Assembly: GCF_003286415.2 (NCBI RefSeq) | Contig: NZ_CP043450.1 | Location: forward strand, 2,852,001-2,916,000 | Length of the DNA: 64,000 nucleotides | Reading direction: 5' to 3' | DNA from: Mucilaginibacter rubeus | GTDB taxonomy: Bacteria > Bacteroidota > Bacteroidia > Sphingobacteriales > Sphingobacteriaceae | Shown here: positions 11,238 through 20,768 of the stretch, one piece after another | How positions within the stretch are numbered: the first letter of the stretch is position 1 | Layout: each line of letters starts with the position of its first letter | Position numbers and translations under genes: made by a program | The notes under the pieces: generated by a model | Told to the model about the DNA's origin: nothing | What the model saw: only the letters and a program-made list of their open reading frames with translations | The model's database searches: none

Positions 11238-11272
11238 AGAAAGCCCGTAACACGAATAGTTACGGACTTTCT
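11238..11272. terminator. Hairpin between convergent genes
   Basis: AGAAAGCCCGTAAC (11238-11251) and GTTACGGACTTTCT (11259-11272) form a 14-base stem with one mismatch and a 7-base loop. It lies midway between the stop of the GAPDH gene and the stop of the minus-strand SGNH-GH20 gene, so it probably serves both directions. Neither side has a long T-tract. Confidence 0.65.
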
Positions 11273-11295
11273 AAATATATCACAAAAAAAGCGCC

Positions 11296-13857
11296 TTAAA
11301 ATGGTAAAAATGTAAACATCCATTTCACCGGGTTATTGCTATCCTTCGCGGTGAAACCTCCAACCGGCAGTTTTATCAGCACGGTATTCCATCCCTTTTT
11401 TAAATTGATCTTTACCGGATCCCGGTATTCATAGTCTTCATCTATCAATGGTGATTCGAGATTTCCTTTCCTGCCTGCAAATTTCAAATCAGGTGCTTTT
11501 ACAAGGTTTCCATTTACCCATACGGCACTTCCCCTGCCATCCCATGTACCAGGATCAGCAGTATCTGTGGCATATGAGCGTGAAAGATTATTAAAGCCTA
11601 TCCAGCAATTTTTATAACCATCGGTATCGCTCCAGATTTTTGTAAAGGCATACCATGTGGTATTTTCCTTAGGATTAGTAATCAAGCCATTCACCAAGGG
11701 GTACCACCAATGCCTTAATATTAATGTGCCGCCCACCGCGGTAAATGAAACACTATCCTTCACCAGGGAATCCAATTCTGGTTTAAACCTTGCCTCCTGG
11801 TTACCGCCATTGCTATAAGGGCCATAAAATTTCCACACTAAATTTTGCTGTTTCCGATACGGAAAAGGTAGTGTTTTAAAGTGTTGCTGCTTTTGATCAA
11901 GCAGCCGGTTTTCAAATGCTTTAAAATTATCAAAAGCTGATGTATCTCCCGACGGAATAGCCGCCGTCCAGCCTGGTCGCCCTCCGCCCTGCCATGATCT
12001 TTCGGCAAAGGTTAGTATAGCCGGATATACCGGGTTCATGGTTAGCAGGTCTTCCTGCCGGTTTACGGCCCTATCGTTCCATAAACAAATTTCGCCACCT
12101 AAAACACTATCATTGCCTGTAGGCACATCGCCAATCATGCGGTAAAAAAGCGTTGTCACACTTTCCAGCGGATCCATGTGGTTGAGGTACATATGCCGCG
12201 AGTCGATATATTTTATTTTTTTGTTTACCGTACCTTCCTTCATCCACAATTGCCGGATGGTGTTTGCAGATACATTACCGCCCGGGCTCCATCCTATGGC
12301 TTTAACACCATATTGTTCAACCGTGCGGCAGATCTCCGGTAAAAAGGCTGCATTGCTAATCTTTACCTCATCACCGCCGATATGCAGGTAAGCAGGCCTA
12401 TAGGTTTCACATACTTCCCGGATGATATCTTTCAATATCCGCATGGCGCTATCGCTTTGCATGTCGACATGAAAAGCCAGCTTAAATGCTCCGCTGTGTC
12501 CGGGCATGTCAATTTCAGGCACAAATTCTATATGCCGCTCCCGGCAAAAGCGTTGTAATTCTTTTATATCATCAACACTATAAAATTGCCCCTTATCCCT
12601 GAGCATATTTTCTGGCTTAGTCAACTCCGGATATTGTTTTATGGCCAGGCGCCAGGCTATGTCTTCCGTTACGTGAAAGTGAAACACATTCAGTTTGTAC
12701 AAAGCCATTATATCAATCTGTTGCTTCAATTGCTCAACCGATTGATAATTACGACCAACATCAACCATATAACCCCGCCATGAAAATGCAGGCCAGTCGG
12801 TTATATCACAGGCATCCAGCATTACATTATCTCTTAGTAACTGACGTAACGTTTGGATGCCGTTAAAAATACCGTGAGCTGTGTTGGCCGTTATCGTTAC
12901 ATGGTTTTCGGAAACCTGTAAGCGATAAGCTTCCTCCGCGTGTTGGGGCACCTTAATTTTAGTGAGCTTTAATTCGATGTAAGGTTTATGAGCAGAGGAA
13001 TCATGGTCGATTGAATATGCGCCATTTACCTTTAACAGTTCCTCTACGACATTTGCCTCATTTACCAAACCTTTACCGGCAATAACAGAACTGCAACTGT
13101 AAAATGGAAACAAACCGGACTGCCACTTTAAAGATTGCGGCAAGGGCATTAAAGACGGTTTCATACCCAGGTCAAATACATAGGGATAAAGCAGGTGCTT
13201 CCAAAGTAGGTATCCTTCACCTTTTAAATGAAGTCCGTCATTAGTGAGCTCGGGGTTAAGCAGTCCGTCTACCCCGCAAAAAGCGTCATGAATATTGATA
13301 AAGGTGTAATGACTCTTGTCTGCTGCAGTTTGAAGTGCTTGATTTACTTCATTGATCTGGGTCGACTTGCCGGTATGTGTTCCAAACTTGTTATAAATTT
13401 TATTAACCGGTAAAATGCTTTGCACATACACTTTTGTAGCAGGTGTTTTTTCATGCAGATAATTACTGATCAGCATGATGTTTTTAACAACGCTATCCGG
13501 CGAGGTATTCCGCGACAGATCATTTACGCCTATAAGCAGAAAAATTTTTTCCGGCTTGCGATCTGCAACTTCCGGCAATCTCGCAATCACCCCGGCACTG
13601 ATGTCCCCGCTGATCCCGCGGTTTTTAATACGGCAGTCGCCAAATAACTCGCTCCACTCCGCTCCGTCGGTAATGCTATTCCCTAAAAAAATGATATCAC
13701 CCGCAGTTTTGGGCAACGTTTTAAAATGTGTTGCCCGCTGTTGATAATAGGTAGAAAACAGTGAATCAGGATATACAGGCAATTGCACCTGCGCAGCCGT
13801 TATCAACCTAAAAACAAGCAAACAGCACAAAGTGGTAAAAGTCCGTTTACCAGTCAT
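11296..13857 (-). CDS. SGNH hydrolase-GH20 beta-N-acetylhexosaminidase fusion
   Basis: An 853-residue secreted enzyme with a signal peptide at about 1-22. Residues about 30-228 are an SGNH/GDSL hydrolase: block I LGNSITDG (Ser61), block III GVND, and the catalytic NDGLH (Asp207, His210). This is the fold used by carbohydrate O-acetylesterases. Residues about 235-640 are a GH20 hexosaminidase with an N-terminal alpha/beta domain, then MVDVGRNY, FHFHVTED, EIDMPGHS and the catalytic Asp-Glu pair in HIGGDEV (496-497). A C-terminal beta domain follows. The fusion could de-acetylate and then remove terminal GlcNAc/GalNAc after desialylation. It is the last gene of the sialic-acid operon and overlaps the sialidase gene by 11 bases. 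Confidence 0.9.
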   Translation of the reverse strand: MTGKRTFTTLCCLLVFRLITAAQVQLPVYPDSLFSTYYQQRATHFKTLPKTAGDIIFLGNSITDGAEWSELFGDCRIKNRGISGDISAGVIARLPEVADRKPEKIFLLIGVNDLSRNTSPDSVVKNIMLISNYLHEKTPATKVYVQSILPVNKIYNKFGTHTGKSTQINEVNQALQTAADKSHYTFINIHDAFCGVDGLLNPELTNDGLHLKGEGYLLWKHLLYPYVFDLGMKPSLMPLPQSLKWQSGLFPFYSCSSVIAGKGLVNEANVVEELLKVNGAYSIDHDSSAHKPYIELKLTKIKVPQHAEEAYRLQVSENHVTITANTAHGIFNGIQTLRQLLRDNVMLDACDITDWPAFSWRGYMVDVGRNYQSVEQLKQQIDIMALYKLNVFHFHVTEDIAWRLAIKQYPELTKPENMLRDKGQFYSVDDIKELQRFCRERHIEFVPEIDMPGHSGAFKLAFHVDMQSDSAMRILKDIIREVCETYRPAYLHIGGDEVKISNAAFLPEICRTVEQYGVKAIGWSPGGNVSANTIRQLWMKEGTVNKKIKYIDSRHMYLNHMDPLESVTTLFYRMIGDVPTGNDSVLGGEICLWNDRAVNRQEDLLTMNPVYPAILTFAERSWQGGGRPGWTAAIPSGDTSAFDNFKAFENRLLDQKQQHFKTLPFPYRKQQNLVWKFYGPYSNGGNQEARFKPELDSLVKDSVSFTAVGGTLILRHWWYPLVNGLITNPKENTTWYAFTKIWSDTDGYKNCWIGFNNLSRSYATDTADPGTWDGRGSAVWVNGNLVKAPDLKFAGRKGNLESPLIDEDYEYRDPVKINLKKGWNTVLIKLPVGGFTAKDSNNPVKWMFTFLPF

Positions 13858-15010
13858 GTCGGGTAAAAACTATCTGTTTATAATCATCTTTTTCGTACAG
13901 GATACCTATATGCTTTTGATCAATCGCTACCAGATCGGAGTAGGCGCTGTAATCTCCCTTGTAACCTTCCGGCGATTTTGCTATAACATAGTTCTGCTTG
14001 CAGGTTTTGCCTTCATCAAAACTAATGCGAAGGGTAAGGTTATCCCGGTGCAGGGTATCGGCATCATTACAAACTGCTATAATAGCTTTGCCTTTACTTT
14101 TGCCTAAGTTTAAGATGCTCCCCTGGCAAACAGGATCGGGCAGGTGAGCGTCAAAATAAGTGGCATCCCAGGTTTGGCCGCCGTTGCTGCTTACTGCAAC
14201 AATCCGTTGTTTTACATCGCCCAACTGGTTGCGGATATTCATCATCAGTTTGTTACCGCTAAGTTCGGCAGCCATATTTTCGTTGGCTCCCGGTAAATTC
14301 ACTTCATCGCTCAGCTTAAATGTTTTGCCATGATCATCTGTATAGTAACCAAAAGCCCGGCCATCTGCGTAATGTTTTTGCGGTTCACCTGCCGAATGAT
14401 TAGATGCTATGTAGATCCTGCCCTTATATTTTCCGGCCGTTAGCTGTATGGCATGGCCTGGGGTATTTGCATAGCTGCGCCAGTCTTCGTTAAAGTTATA
14501 AGCGCTGTTAACCTGCGGCTGTTTGGGTTTGTGCACCTGCAAGGTAATATTCACCGGGGCTGACCAGCTTAAGCCATTATCGGTTGATGTTTTATACCAC
14601 ACCTCACGCAGACCTTTTCCTTTACGCACCATGTTTTCGGGTGCATTACCTGTATTATAAAACAGGAACAAACGTCCTTTGGGATAGGCAGGATCGGTGT
14701 AGTCAACCACCGGGGCGGCATTACCTGTTTGCAGCGTATCATTTGAGGCTACTACCTGTAAGGCTCCCCATGTTTTGCCACCATCGGCGCTTCGTTTCGC
14801 TACGATCTGGATATTGCCAAAATCACCGCTGCCATTCACCCTGCCTTCTGCAAAGGCAAGCAACTCCCCGCTTGGAGCTTTAACAACAGCCGGAATCCTA
14901 AACGACTTATAGCCGTCGGCCCCCGATTTAAAAACCGTTACTTCCTGCTGCTGCGCGTAAACAGATGTAACAAACAGGCTGATCAATATGGATATGATTG
15001 ATTTTTTCAT
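13847..15010 (-). CDS. nanH: Exo-alpha-sialidase (GH33)
   Basis: This enzyme releases terminal sialic acid from glycans. The 387 residues carry a signal peptide (about 1-19), the FRIP motif (FRIPAVV, Arg38 of the carboxylate-binding triad), and an acid/base region in AFAEGRVNGSGDFG. Asp-box repeats are visible at SADGGKTWG, STDNGLSWS, SSNGGQTWD and a degenerate SFDEGKTCK. The catalytic Glu/Tyr segments are plausibly ENMAAELSG and GDYSAYSDL. It acts in the periplasm or at the surface. It starts one base from the end of the epimerase gene, so it is translated from the same message. Confidence 0.93.
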   Translation of the reverse strand: MKKSIISILISLFVTSVYAQQQEVTVFKSGADGYKSFRIPAVVKAPSGELLAFAEGRVNGSGDFGNIQIVAKRSADGGKTWGALQVVASNDTLQTGNAAPVVDYTDPAYPKGRLFLFYNTGNAPENMVRKGKGLREVWYKTSTDNGLSWSAPVNITLQVHKPKQPQVNSAYNFNEDWRSYANTPGHAIQLTAGKYKGRIYIASNHSAGEPQKHYADGRAFGYYTDDHGKTFKLSDEVNLPGANENMAAELSGNKLMMNIRNQLGDVKQRIVAVSSNGGQTWDATYFDAHLPDPVCQGSILNLGKSKGKAIIAVCNDADTLHRDNLTLRISFDEGKTCKQNYVIAKSPEGYKGDYSAYSDLVAIDQKHIGILYEKDDYKQIVFTRHDW

Positions 15011-15011
15011 C

Positions 15012-16190
15012 TTATTTCAGTTGTTTTAATAAATGCATACAATACCATTCCTGGCGGGGTAAATGGAAAGGCCCTTTAAACAAATTACCTTTGGCCGTTT
15101 GTGCCAGACTACCATCCCTGTGCAGATAACCAAACCACTCGCCGTTTACCGGGTCATGAAATTTATCATAAGCATAATCATGCACCATTTTGTGCCAGCG
15201 GGCATATTTTTCGTTACCAGTGAGGGTATAAGCCAACAGCGTGGCTATGATCACCTCGTTATGCGGCCACCAGAATTTCATATCCTGCCAGTATTCCTGC
15301 ACAGGTCTATCATAAACATCGCGGTAATATAAAATGCCGCCATGCTCTTTGTCCCAACCGCGTTCCCACATATAATCAAGCATGGTGCAACCAAGCTCAA
15401 TCAGGTGCGCGTCATTATTACGGTATTTGGCTTCGTGCAGGATAAACCAGGCCCCCTCTATTGCATGACCGGGGTTTAAGGTGCGCCCATCAATATGGTC
15501 AATAATACTGCCATCGGGTGCAACCTGCTCCATAACGCATTTAATATCGTGTTTTACAAAATCGGTCTCAATTTCTTTGATCCATTTTTCGATATAGCCG
15601 TCACAGCGTTCATCGCCAATGGTTTCGCGCAATTGCTGGGCAGTGTTGATCATGATCATGGGTACACCAATACCTTTTGAAGGACGGGTTGAAGTAAACT
15701 TTGCCGGAAGCAAACCGGGCACGGTTGCATACTCAATGCATTTGCCAAACAATTCCCTTGCTTTTTGAGCGATACCCTCATCGCCCGAGGCTTTGGCATA
15801 AGCCGCCATGGCTATAACCGCGAATGTTTCAGAAAAAAAGTAACGACGTTTCCGGATGGGTTTGCCATCACGGGTTACGTGAAAAAACATTTGTCCGTCG
15901 GTATCGAAACAATGATCAAAAAGAAAGTTAATGCCCGAGCGGGAAGCGTCAATCCATTCCTGTTTGGGCGCTACGGTGTTGTATAAAGTAGCCAGCAACC
16001 AGGCCGCCCTGCCCTGGATCCAGACGGCTTTGTCATCATCAATCAGGCTTCCATCCTGATCGCGCATGAGCAGGTAGCCACCGTATTGTTCATCAACAGA
16101 GCGGGGGAACCAGAACGGTACTGTATCCTGCAATAATTGACGTTCGTAAAATGTTTTTAAAGTATGTAAATCGGTTTCAGAATAATTCAT
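15012..16190 (-). CDS. nanE: N-acylglucosamine 2-epimerase (AGE/renin-binding-protein family)
   Basis: It interconverts N-acetylmannosamine, the product of the sialic-acid lyase, and N-acetylglucosamine without prior phosphorylation. This matches the Bacteroides-type NanE rather than the enterobacterial ManNAc-6-phosphate epimerase. The 392-residue (alpha/alpha)6-barrel shows YGGYLLMRDQDGS, WIQGRAAWLLATLYN, RRYFFSETF, a GHAIEGAWF histidine motif and FWWPHNEVI, the usual AGE active-site set. No signal peptide, so it is cytoplasmic. Adjacent genes on both sides belong to sialic-acid metabolism and gaps are 1 and 11 bases. Confidence 0.92.
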   Translation of the reverse strand: MNYSETDLHTLKTFYERQLLQDTVPFWFPRSVDEQYGGYLLMRDQDGSLIDDDKAVWIQGRAAWLLATLYNTVAPKQEWIDASRSGINFLFDHCFDTDGQMFFHVTRDGKPIRKRRYFFSETFAVIAMAAYAKASGDEGIAQKARELFGKCIEYATVPGLLPAKFTSTRPSKGIGVPMIMINTAQQLRETIGDERCDGYIEKWIKEIETDFVKHDIKCVMEQVAPDGSIIDHIDGRTLNPGHAIEGAWFILHEAKYRNNDAHLIELGCTMLDYMWERGWDKEHGGILYYRDVYDRPVQEYWQDMKFWWPHNEVIIATLLAYTLTGNEKYARWHKMVHDYAYDKFHDPVNGEWFGYLHRDGSLAQTAKGNLFKGPFHLPRQEWYCMHLLKQLK

Positions 16191-16201
16191 TTCAGTAGAT
16201 T

Positions 16202-18310
16202 TTAATAGAACACATTTTCCTTTTCATGCAGTTGCATAGTAAATGTTGGAGCAGGCAGCCCCACCTCGTTAATTAAATTAGCCCGGGTAAATGGCTGCAT
16301 GGCGTAGTTGATCGCCTTGATATTTTCACCTGCCGGAATAGTAAGGTATACTTTACTTCCCCTGATAGCTGCGATCGGCAAAACACTTTGACCTTTTTTG
16401 TTGATCAGCTCAAAACCGATCAGGTCTTTATTATTTGCTGTTTTTAGCTGGGCAGCAAATTCAAAGGATATCACAATTTGATTACCTTGTCTGGTAGCTG
16501 TCAACGGTTCGGGACTATTGGTTTTTACAGGTTGGTGATAAGTATAACGCGCTGCCAGCAGGGCCAGCCTTTCTCCTATTTCCCGTTTCCTGGTTGGGTG
16601 CACATTGAGCGAATCGCCGAGGTCAAAGCTTACGGCCATTTGCATATTGGGGATCTTCTTTTGCAGCTTCCGCTGAGTGTCCCTGAAAACTGGCCATGAA
16701 GGCCGGTTGATACCCGATAGCTGAACAGTATAAAAAGGAAGATCAGCGCCCCACTTCTGCCGCCAGCTGCTTACAAGTGTTATAAACAAATGACTGTAAA
16801 GTTCAGGGTTATGCGTATTGCTTTCGCCCTGGTACCATAGCACGCCTTTTACAGGGAAGCGCGTAAGCGGATCAATGGCCGCTTCATAATTATAACAGGG
16901 CTCATACGTATGGCGTTGTTTCGTATTAACAGCATTCTTTAAGTTGATAGCTGCCCGCTCCCGGCAAAAAGCCATTTCATAATCGGAGGTCCGCCAGTTA
17001 TTCAGCATATCAACCAGTTGATCATCATGCTCCATCGTATACCTGTCTATCCATGACTCGGTTGGCGAGCCGCCCACGGCCACTTCAATCAAGCCGATGG
17101 GCACACCTGTATCCCTGGTTATTCTTTGACCGAAATAATAGCCGACCGCCGAAAAATCCGCCGCCGAACTGCTGTCGCATGCTTTCCACGAACCTGAAAA
17201 GAAATCCAGCTTATTGGCTTTAGCTAAACTTACCGAATCCCAAACTACTGCATCAGTTTCGGCCTGCGGACTAAGTTTATATAAATGTAGTTTTGTATTC
17301 GCCGATGCAGTGCGCATAGCAGTATTCGCCTCTGCCGAACGGTTTAGCGGGAAATACATGTTGGATTGTCCGGCACAAAGCCAAACATCGCCCATCAAAA
17401 TATCGTTAATGATAATACAGGTATCTTTGGTGCCCACCGTCATTTGAAAAGGCCCGCCTGCTTTTGATGCAGGCAGCGTTACTTTCCATTCACCGTTTTC
17501 ATTGGTCTTCGTTTTTGCTACAACATCTTTGAATTTAACGATTATTTCAACTCCCGCATTAGCTGTGCCATATACCGGGATTGGCTTGTCGCGCTGTAAT
17601 ACCATCTGGCTAGCGAATACAGCAGGTAATTTTAAATCACCATAATTACCGGTAAGCCTGCTGTAAACCGCCCGGGCCAATATTAATGCGCCTTCCTTAT
17701 CAGGGTGCAAATTATCGGCAAAAAGATCGGGGCGGCTATGAAGCGGTTTATTAAAATCGATCAGGGCAACATGATTTGCTTTTGCAATCAAGGGGATCAG
17801 GTTTTGGATTTGCCAGTACCAATCCCTTGTACCTGATTTAAACCTCGGGTGCCCGCTAAAGATTGGCGTTAACCGGCAAATAAATATCTTCACCTGAGGG
17901 TTCACTTTCCTGATGGTATCGATCAGCCACGCGTAATCCGCTTCAAAGTTTTGCCTGTAATCTGGCCAATCCCTCGGATCGGTATCATTTAATCCGAGAT
18001 GAATAATGGCAATATCTGGCTTAGATGCTATGAGCCCCTTAAATTCCGGCGTTTTATACCAGGGATTGTGACCGTTTTTGAGTAAAGTAGCACCGCTATG
18101 CCCAAAGTTTAAAACCTGGTATTGATTGCCCAGTAGTTTCTGTAACTGAGCTGGATAGCTCTCCTGTGCGGGATTAGCTAAACCGTAGCCATAAGTAACC
18201 GAATTACCAATACAGGCTACTTTGATTACCCCGGTTTGAGCACATAACTGTTTCACTCCAATCAATAAAGCAAACAGCAGTAACGGATAATACTTGTTCT
18301 TAAATTTCAT
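16202..18310 (-). CDS. nanS: Sialate O-acetylesterase with two SGNH-type domains
   Basis: It removes O-acetyl groups from sialic acids so that sialidase and lyase can act. The 702-residue secreted protein has a signal peptide (about 1-24), then an SGNH domain (about 30-220) with CIGNSVTYGYGL, GLND and DNLHPDKEG. A short beta-sandwich spacer follows ('LPAVFASQMVLQRDKPIPVYG'), then the SASA/DUF303 domain with DVWLCAGQSNM (the Ser of GQSN), VAVGGSPTESW and VLWYQGESN. This two-domain layout matches the EstA/NanS type of Bacteroidota. It is part of the minus-strand operon, 27 bases after the MFS gene. Confidence 0.9.
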   Translation of the reverse strand: MKFKNKYYPLLLFALLIGVKQLCAQTGVIKVACIGNSVTYGYGLANPAQESYPAQLQKLLGNQYQVLNFGHSGATLLKNGHNPWYKTPEFKGLIASKPDIAIIHLGLNDTDPRDWPDYRQNFEADYAWLIDTIRKVNPQVKIFICRLTPIFSGHPRFKSGTRDWYWQIQNLIPLIAKANHVALIDFNKPLHSRPDLFADNLHPDKEGALILARAVYSRLTGNYGDLKLPAVFASQMVLQRDKPIPVYGTANAGVEIIVKFKDVVAKTKTNENGEWKVTLPASKAGGPFQMTVGTKDTCIIINDILMGDVWLCAGQSNMYFPLNRSAEANTAMRTASANTKLHLYKLSPQAETDAVVWDSVSLAKANKLDFFSGSWKACDSSSAADFSAVGYYFGQRITRDTGVPIGLIEVAVGGSPTESWIDRYTMEHDDQLVDMLNNWRTSDYEMAFCRERAAINLKNAVNTKQRHTYEPCYNYEAAIDPLTRFPVKGVLWYQGESNTHNPELYSHLFITLVSSWRQKWGADLPFYTVQLSGINRPSWPVFRDTQRKLQKKIPNMQMAVSFDLGDSLNVHPTRKREIGERLALLAARYTYHQPVKTNSPEPLTATRQGNQIVISFEFAAQLKTANNKDLIGFELINKKGQSVLPIAAIRGSKVYLTIPAGENIKAINYAMQPFTRANLINEVGLPAPTFTMQLHEKENVFY

Positions 18311-18337
18311 CTGCTAACGTTTAAAGAATGGGATAAA

Positions 18338-19579
18338 TCAGGCATCAGCATACTCATCATGTGCCGGTCGCAGAAAATACAGCTGCACAGCAAGGGCTAT
18401 GAGCACTACTGCCGCCAGCATGGCAAAATCAGTTCCGAGGCTTCCGGCATCTGATGATTTGCCCAACCTGTCCGTAATAAACGCGCCAAAAAACACGCCT
18501 GTCATATTCATAATACCGTAGGCGGTTGCTCGATTTTTTACCGGAACAAACTGGCACAGGATGGGCATATTATTGGCATCGAACATACCATAGCCTAACC
18601 CAAAGCAGATGCCCGCACCTACAACAAAAATCAGTGAATGACCAAAACCCATGAGTAACAGTGCTGGAATTGTCAGCGACAAACCAATAGCGCTTGTAAA
18701 TACACGACCTTTTTTATTTCCATGCACCCACCTATCGGATAACAGCCCGCCCATGATCACTCCTATAAATGAGGAAACGGCTATAGTTATGGTAGAGAGC
18801 GGCCCGGCGGTTGCCATATCAATATGCAGGTTTTGAGCAAACAGCGTAGGCAGCCAGTTTTTGGTAGCCCAGCCCGGCAAACTGGAAACGGCAAAATAAA
18901 ACAGGATCACCCAAAAGGCCTTATTGCTTATCAGGGCTGCAAGTCCCTTAAATAAATTTTTGTTTTGCTTTGGCTGTTCCTCTGCTGTTAACTGTGTATC
19001 ACCCCCCTTATCTTTCTCTTTCAAAAACATGATCAGTATAACCGAGTACACCATGCCCACCACCCCAAATGTTTGAAAAGTAACCTGCCATGAAAAAGCG
19101 GCAGCGGCCGCGGCTCCAAAGCCGCCCAGCGCCTGCCCAACATATAAACCCGTCATGTGTACGCCTACAGCGAGCGACCTTGATTTAGCGGTATGAAAAT
19201 CAGCTATCAACGACAGACCAGCGGGAATATACAGGGCTTCGCTAATACCCATAACAGCGCGAAGAGTATACAGCTGGTTAAACGTAGCAGCATACCCCAT
19301 GGCAAACGTAACACCCGACCAAACAAACAAACTGCAAACAATTAACCATTTGCGGTTTAACCTATCGGCTATGATTCCTGAAACCGGGCTCATCAAACCA
19401 TATATCCACAGGAATACCGCCATCAGGTAGCCAAAATTGGTTGCCGATTTCAGTTCAGCGATATTCACTTCCATTGCCGGCTTCATCACCGAGAGCATTT
19501 GCCTGTCCATGTAATTGAGCAGCGCTACTACCCATAATAAGGCAACCACAAGCCAGGGATAATTTTTTCCTTGTTTCAT
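18338..19579 (-). CDS. nanT: MFS transporter, predicted sialic-acid importer
   Basis: A 413-residue inner-membrane carrier with about 12 hydrophobic segments. The NYMDRQ loop after helix 1 is typical of the anion:cation symporter/ExuT-like branch of the major facilitator superfamily. A central cytoplasmic linker rich in Gln, Glu and Lys separates the two six-helix bundles. In Bacteroides the equivalent gene, nanT, moves free N-acetylneuraminate across the inner membrane. Here it overlaps the upstream kelch mutarotase gene by four bases and is followed by the esterase. The substrate is inferred from context only. Confidence 0.85.
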   Translation of the reverse strand: MKQGKNYPWLVVALLWVVALLNYMDRQMLSVMKPAMEVNIAELKSATNFGYLMAVFLWIYGLMSPVSGIIADRLNRKWLIVCSLFVWSGVTFAMGYAATFNQLYTLRAVMGISEALYIPAGLSLIADFHTAKSRSLAVGVHMTGLYVGQALGGFGAAAAAAFSWQVTFQTFGVVGMVYSVILIMFLKEKDKGGDTQLTAEEQPKQNKNLFKGLAALISNKAFWVILFYFAVSSLPGWATKNWLPTLFAQNLHIDMATAGPLSTITIAVSSFIGVIMGGLLSDRWVHGNKKGRVFTSAIGLSLTIPALLLMGFGHSLIFVVGAGICFGLGYGMFDANNMPILCQFVPVKNRATAYGIMNMTGVFFGAFITDRLGKSSDAGSLGTDFAMLAAVVLIALAVQLYFLRPAHDEYADA

Positions 19580-20766
19580 TTGCTGTTAAATTTTCCCATG
19601 CTTACTGCCGCTGTACGGATGCCCGGTTTAATCTCTCCTCCGGGAATAAATATCTCACTACCCCACAACACGGCTGTTGTAGTTACCTGCCCGTAAAATG
19701 GTAATTGGCCAATTTTTTGCCAGGAGTTGCTAACCGTATTAAATTGAAATACATCTTTACTGAAACCCTGATGATTGTTCAGCAACGTTAATTTCTGTTG
19801 CTGTAAGCTTTGCTTTTCTTCATCAGTTTTAGCTTTGGCTATAAGCGCGTTATAAGTTTCAATCTGATGGAAGATTGCTCCCTTATCTCCCCCAATCAAT
19901 AGTATGTGGCGTGTACCGGCGGCAACCGCGGTTGCCGCCGAAATATTAACCTGCTGTTTATCATCTGTCACTTTGCTCAGCCCTATCCATTTGTTAATTA
20001 GCGGATCATAACAAAAAGTATAACCATGCAAATCGCTGATGCCCGATGCTGTACTGCTCCTACCACCGATCACATAAACACAGGGATATTTTCCGTTGGA
20101 TTGCGTCACCGCCACAGAATGTGACATAGCTGTGGGCAAATCTGCAATAGCTTTCCATCGCGGCTCTTGATCTGCCAGATTTAGTGTAAAACACTTAGCG
20201 GATGGTTTGCCTTCACTTTCGCCGCCAATTAAATAGATCACTTTTCCAATACTTGTCATGCAGGCGTTGCCCAGCGGCAAAGGCAATGACGGCAGATCAG
20301 TAAAAGCCACATCTTTTTTTTCCGGATCCCAATTCATTAAAAAAACATTAGTGCTGCCCGCGCTTGTTTCGGTTTCACCACCGGCACAAACAATTCCCTC
20401 TGGAATGGTTGTACTTGCTCCATAAGCTATTTTTTGTGGTAGATGTTCTGTTTTAGGTTTAAGCCAGTTAAATTTACCGGTGTCGCCCTTTTCTAAAACA
20501 TACACATCATCGTAGTGCAGTTTTTTGCCACCCTGCCAGGGCATAGCGCCATCTGCAAAATTTGATCCTCCAGCAATGATCAAAACACCATTGCTTGTAC
20601 CCGTAAAAACGCCTGCCAAACCTAATTGCTTATCAGTACCCGGCGCAGGGGGGATACGTACCGGCACCGACCAGCTTATTTTTTCTGAACCTTTATCCTG
20701 GGCCATAACCTGGCCTGCTAACGCGATGCTGCCTGTCATTAAAAGTATGTAGATTATAAATTTCAT
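19576..20766 (-). CDS. nanM: Kelch-repeat N-acetylneuraminate mutarotase (NanM-like)
   Basis: A periplasmic six-bladed kelch protein (396 residues, signal peptide about 1-22). E. coli NanM converts alpha-sialic acid released by sialidase to the beta anomer that transporters prefer. Kelch repeats are visible as IIAGGSNFADG, IVCAGGETE, IYLIGGESEG, VYVIGGRSS and ILLIGGDKG; the last blade ends with IFIPGGEIKPG. The NNHQGFSKDVFQFN stretch belongs to the cyclically permuted mutarotase group. It sits two bases after the lyase gene and overlaps nanT by four bases. Confidence 0.88.
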   Translation of the reverse strand: MKFIIYILLMTGSIALAGQVMAQDKGSEKISWSVPVRIPPAPGTDKQLGLAGVFTGTSNGVLIIAGGSNFADGAMPWQGGKKLHYDDVYVLEKGDTGKFNWLKPKTEHLPQKIAYGASTTIPEGIVCAGGETETSAGSTNVFLMNWDPEKKDVAFTDLPSLPLPLGNACMTSIGKVIYLIGGESEGKPSAKCFTLNLADQEPRWKAIADLPTAMSHSVAVTQSNGKYPCVYVIGGRSSTASGISDLHGYTFCYDPLINKWIGLSKVTDDKQQVNISAATAVAAGTRHILLIGGDKGAIFHQIETYNALIAKAKTDEEKQSLQQQKLTLLNNHQGFSKDVFQFNTVSNSWQKIGQLPFYGQVTTTAVLWGSEIFIPGGEIKPGIRTAAVSMGKFNSK

Positions 20767-20768
20767 TA

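Noticed and set aside
15063..15986. Opposite-strand frames inside the 2-epimerase gene
   Set aside because: They are shadows of a gene with strong family motifs and none carries a signal peptide, motif or promoter.
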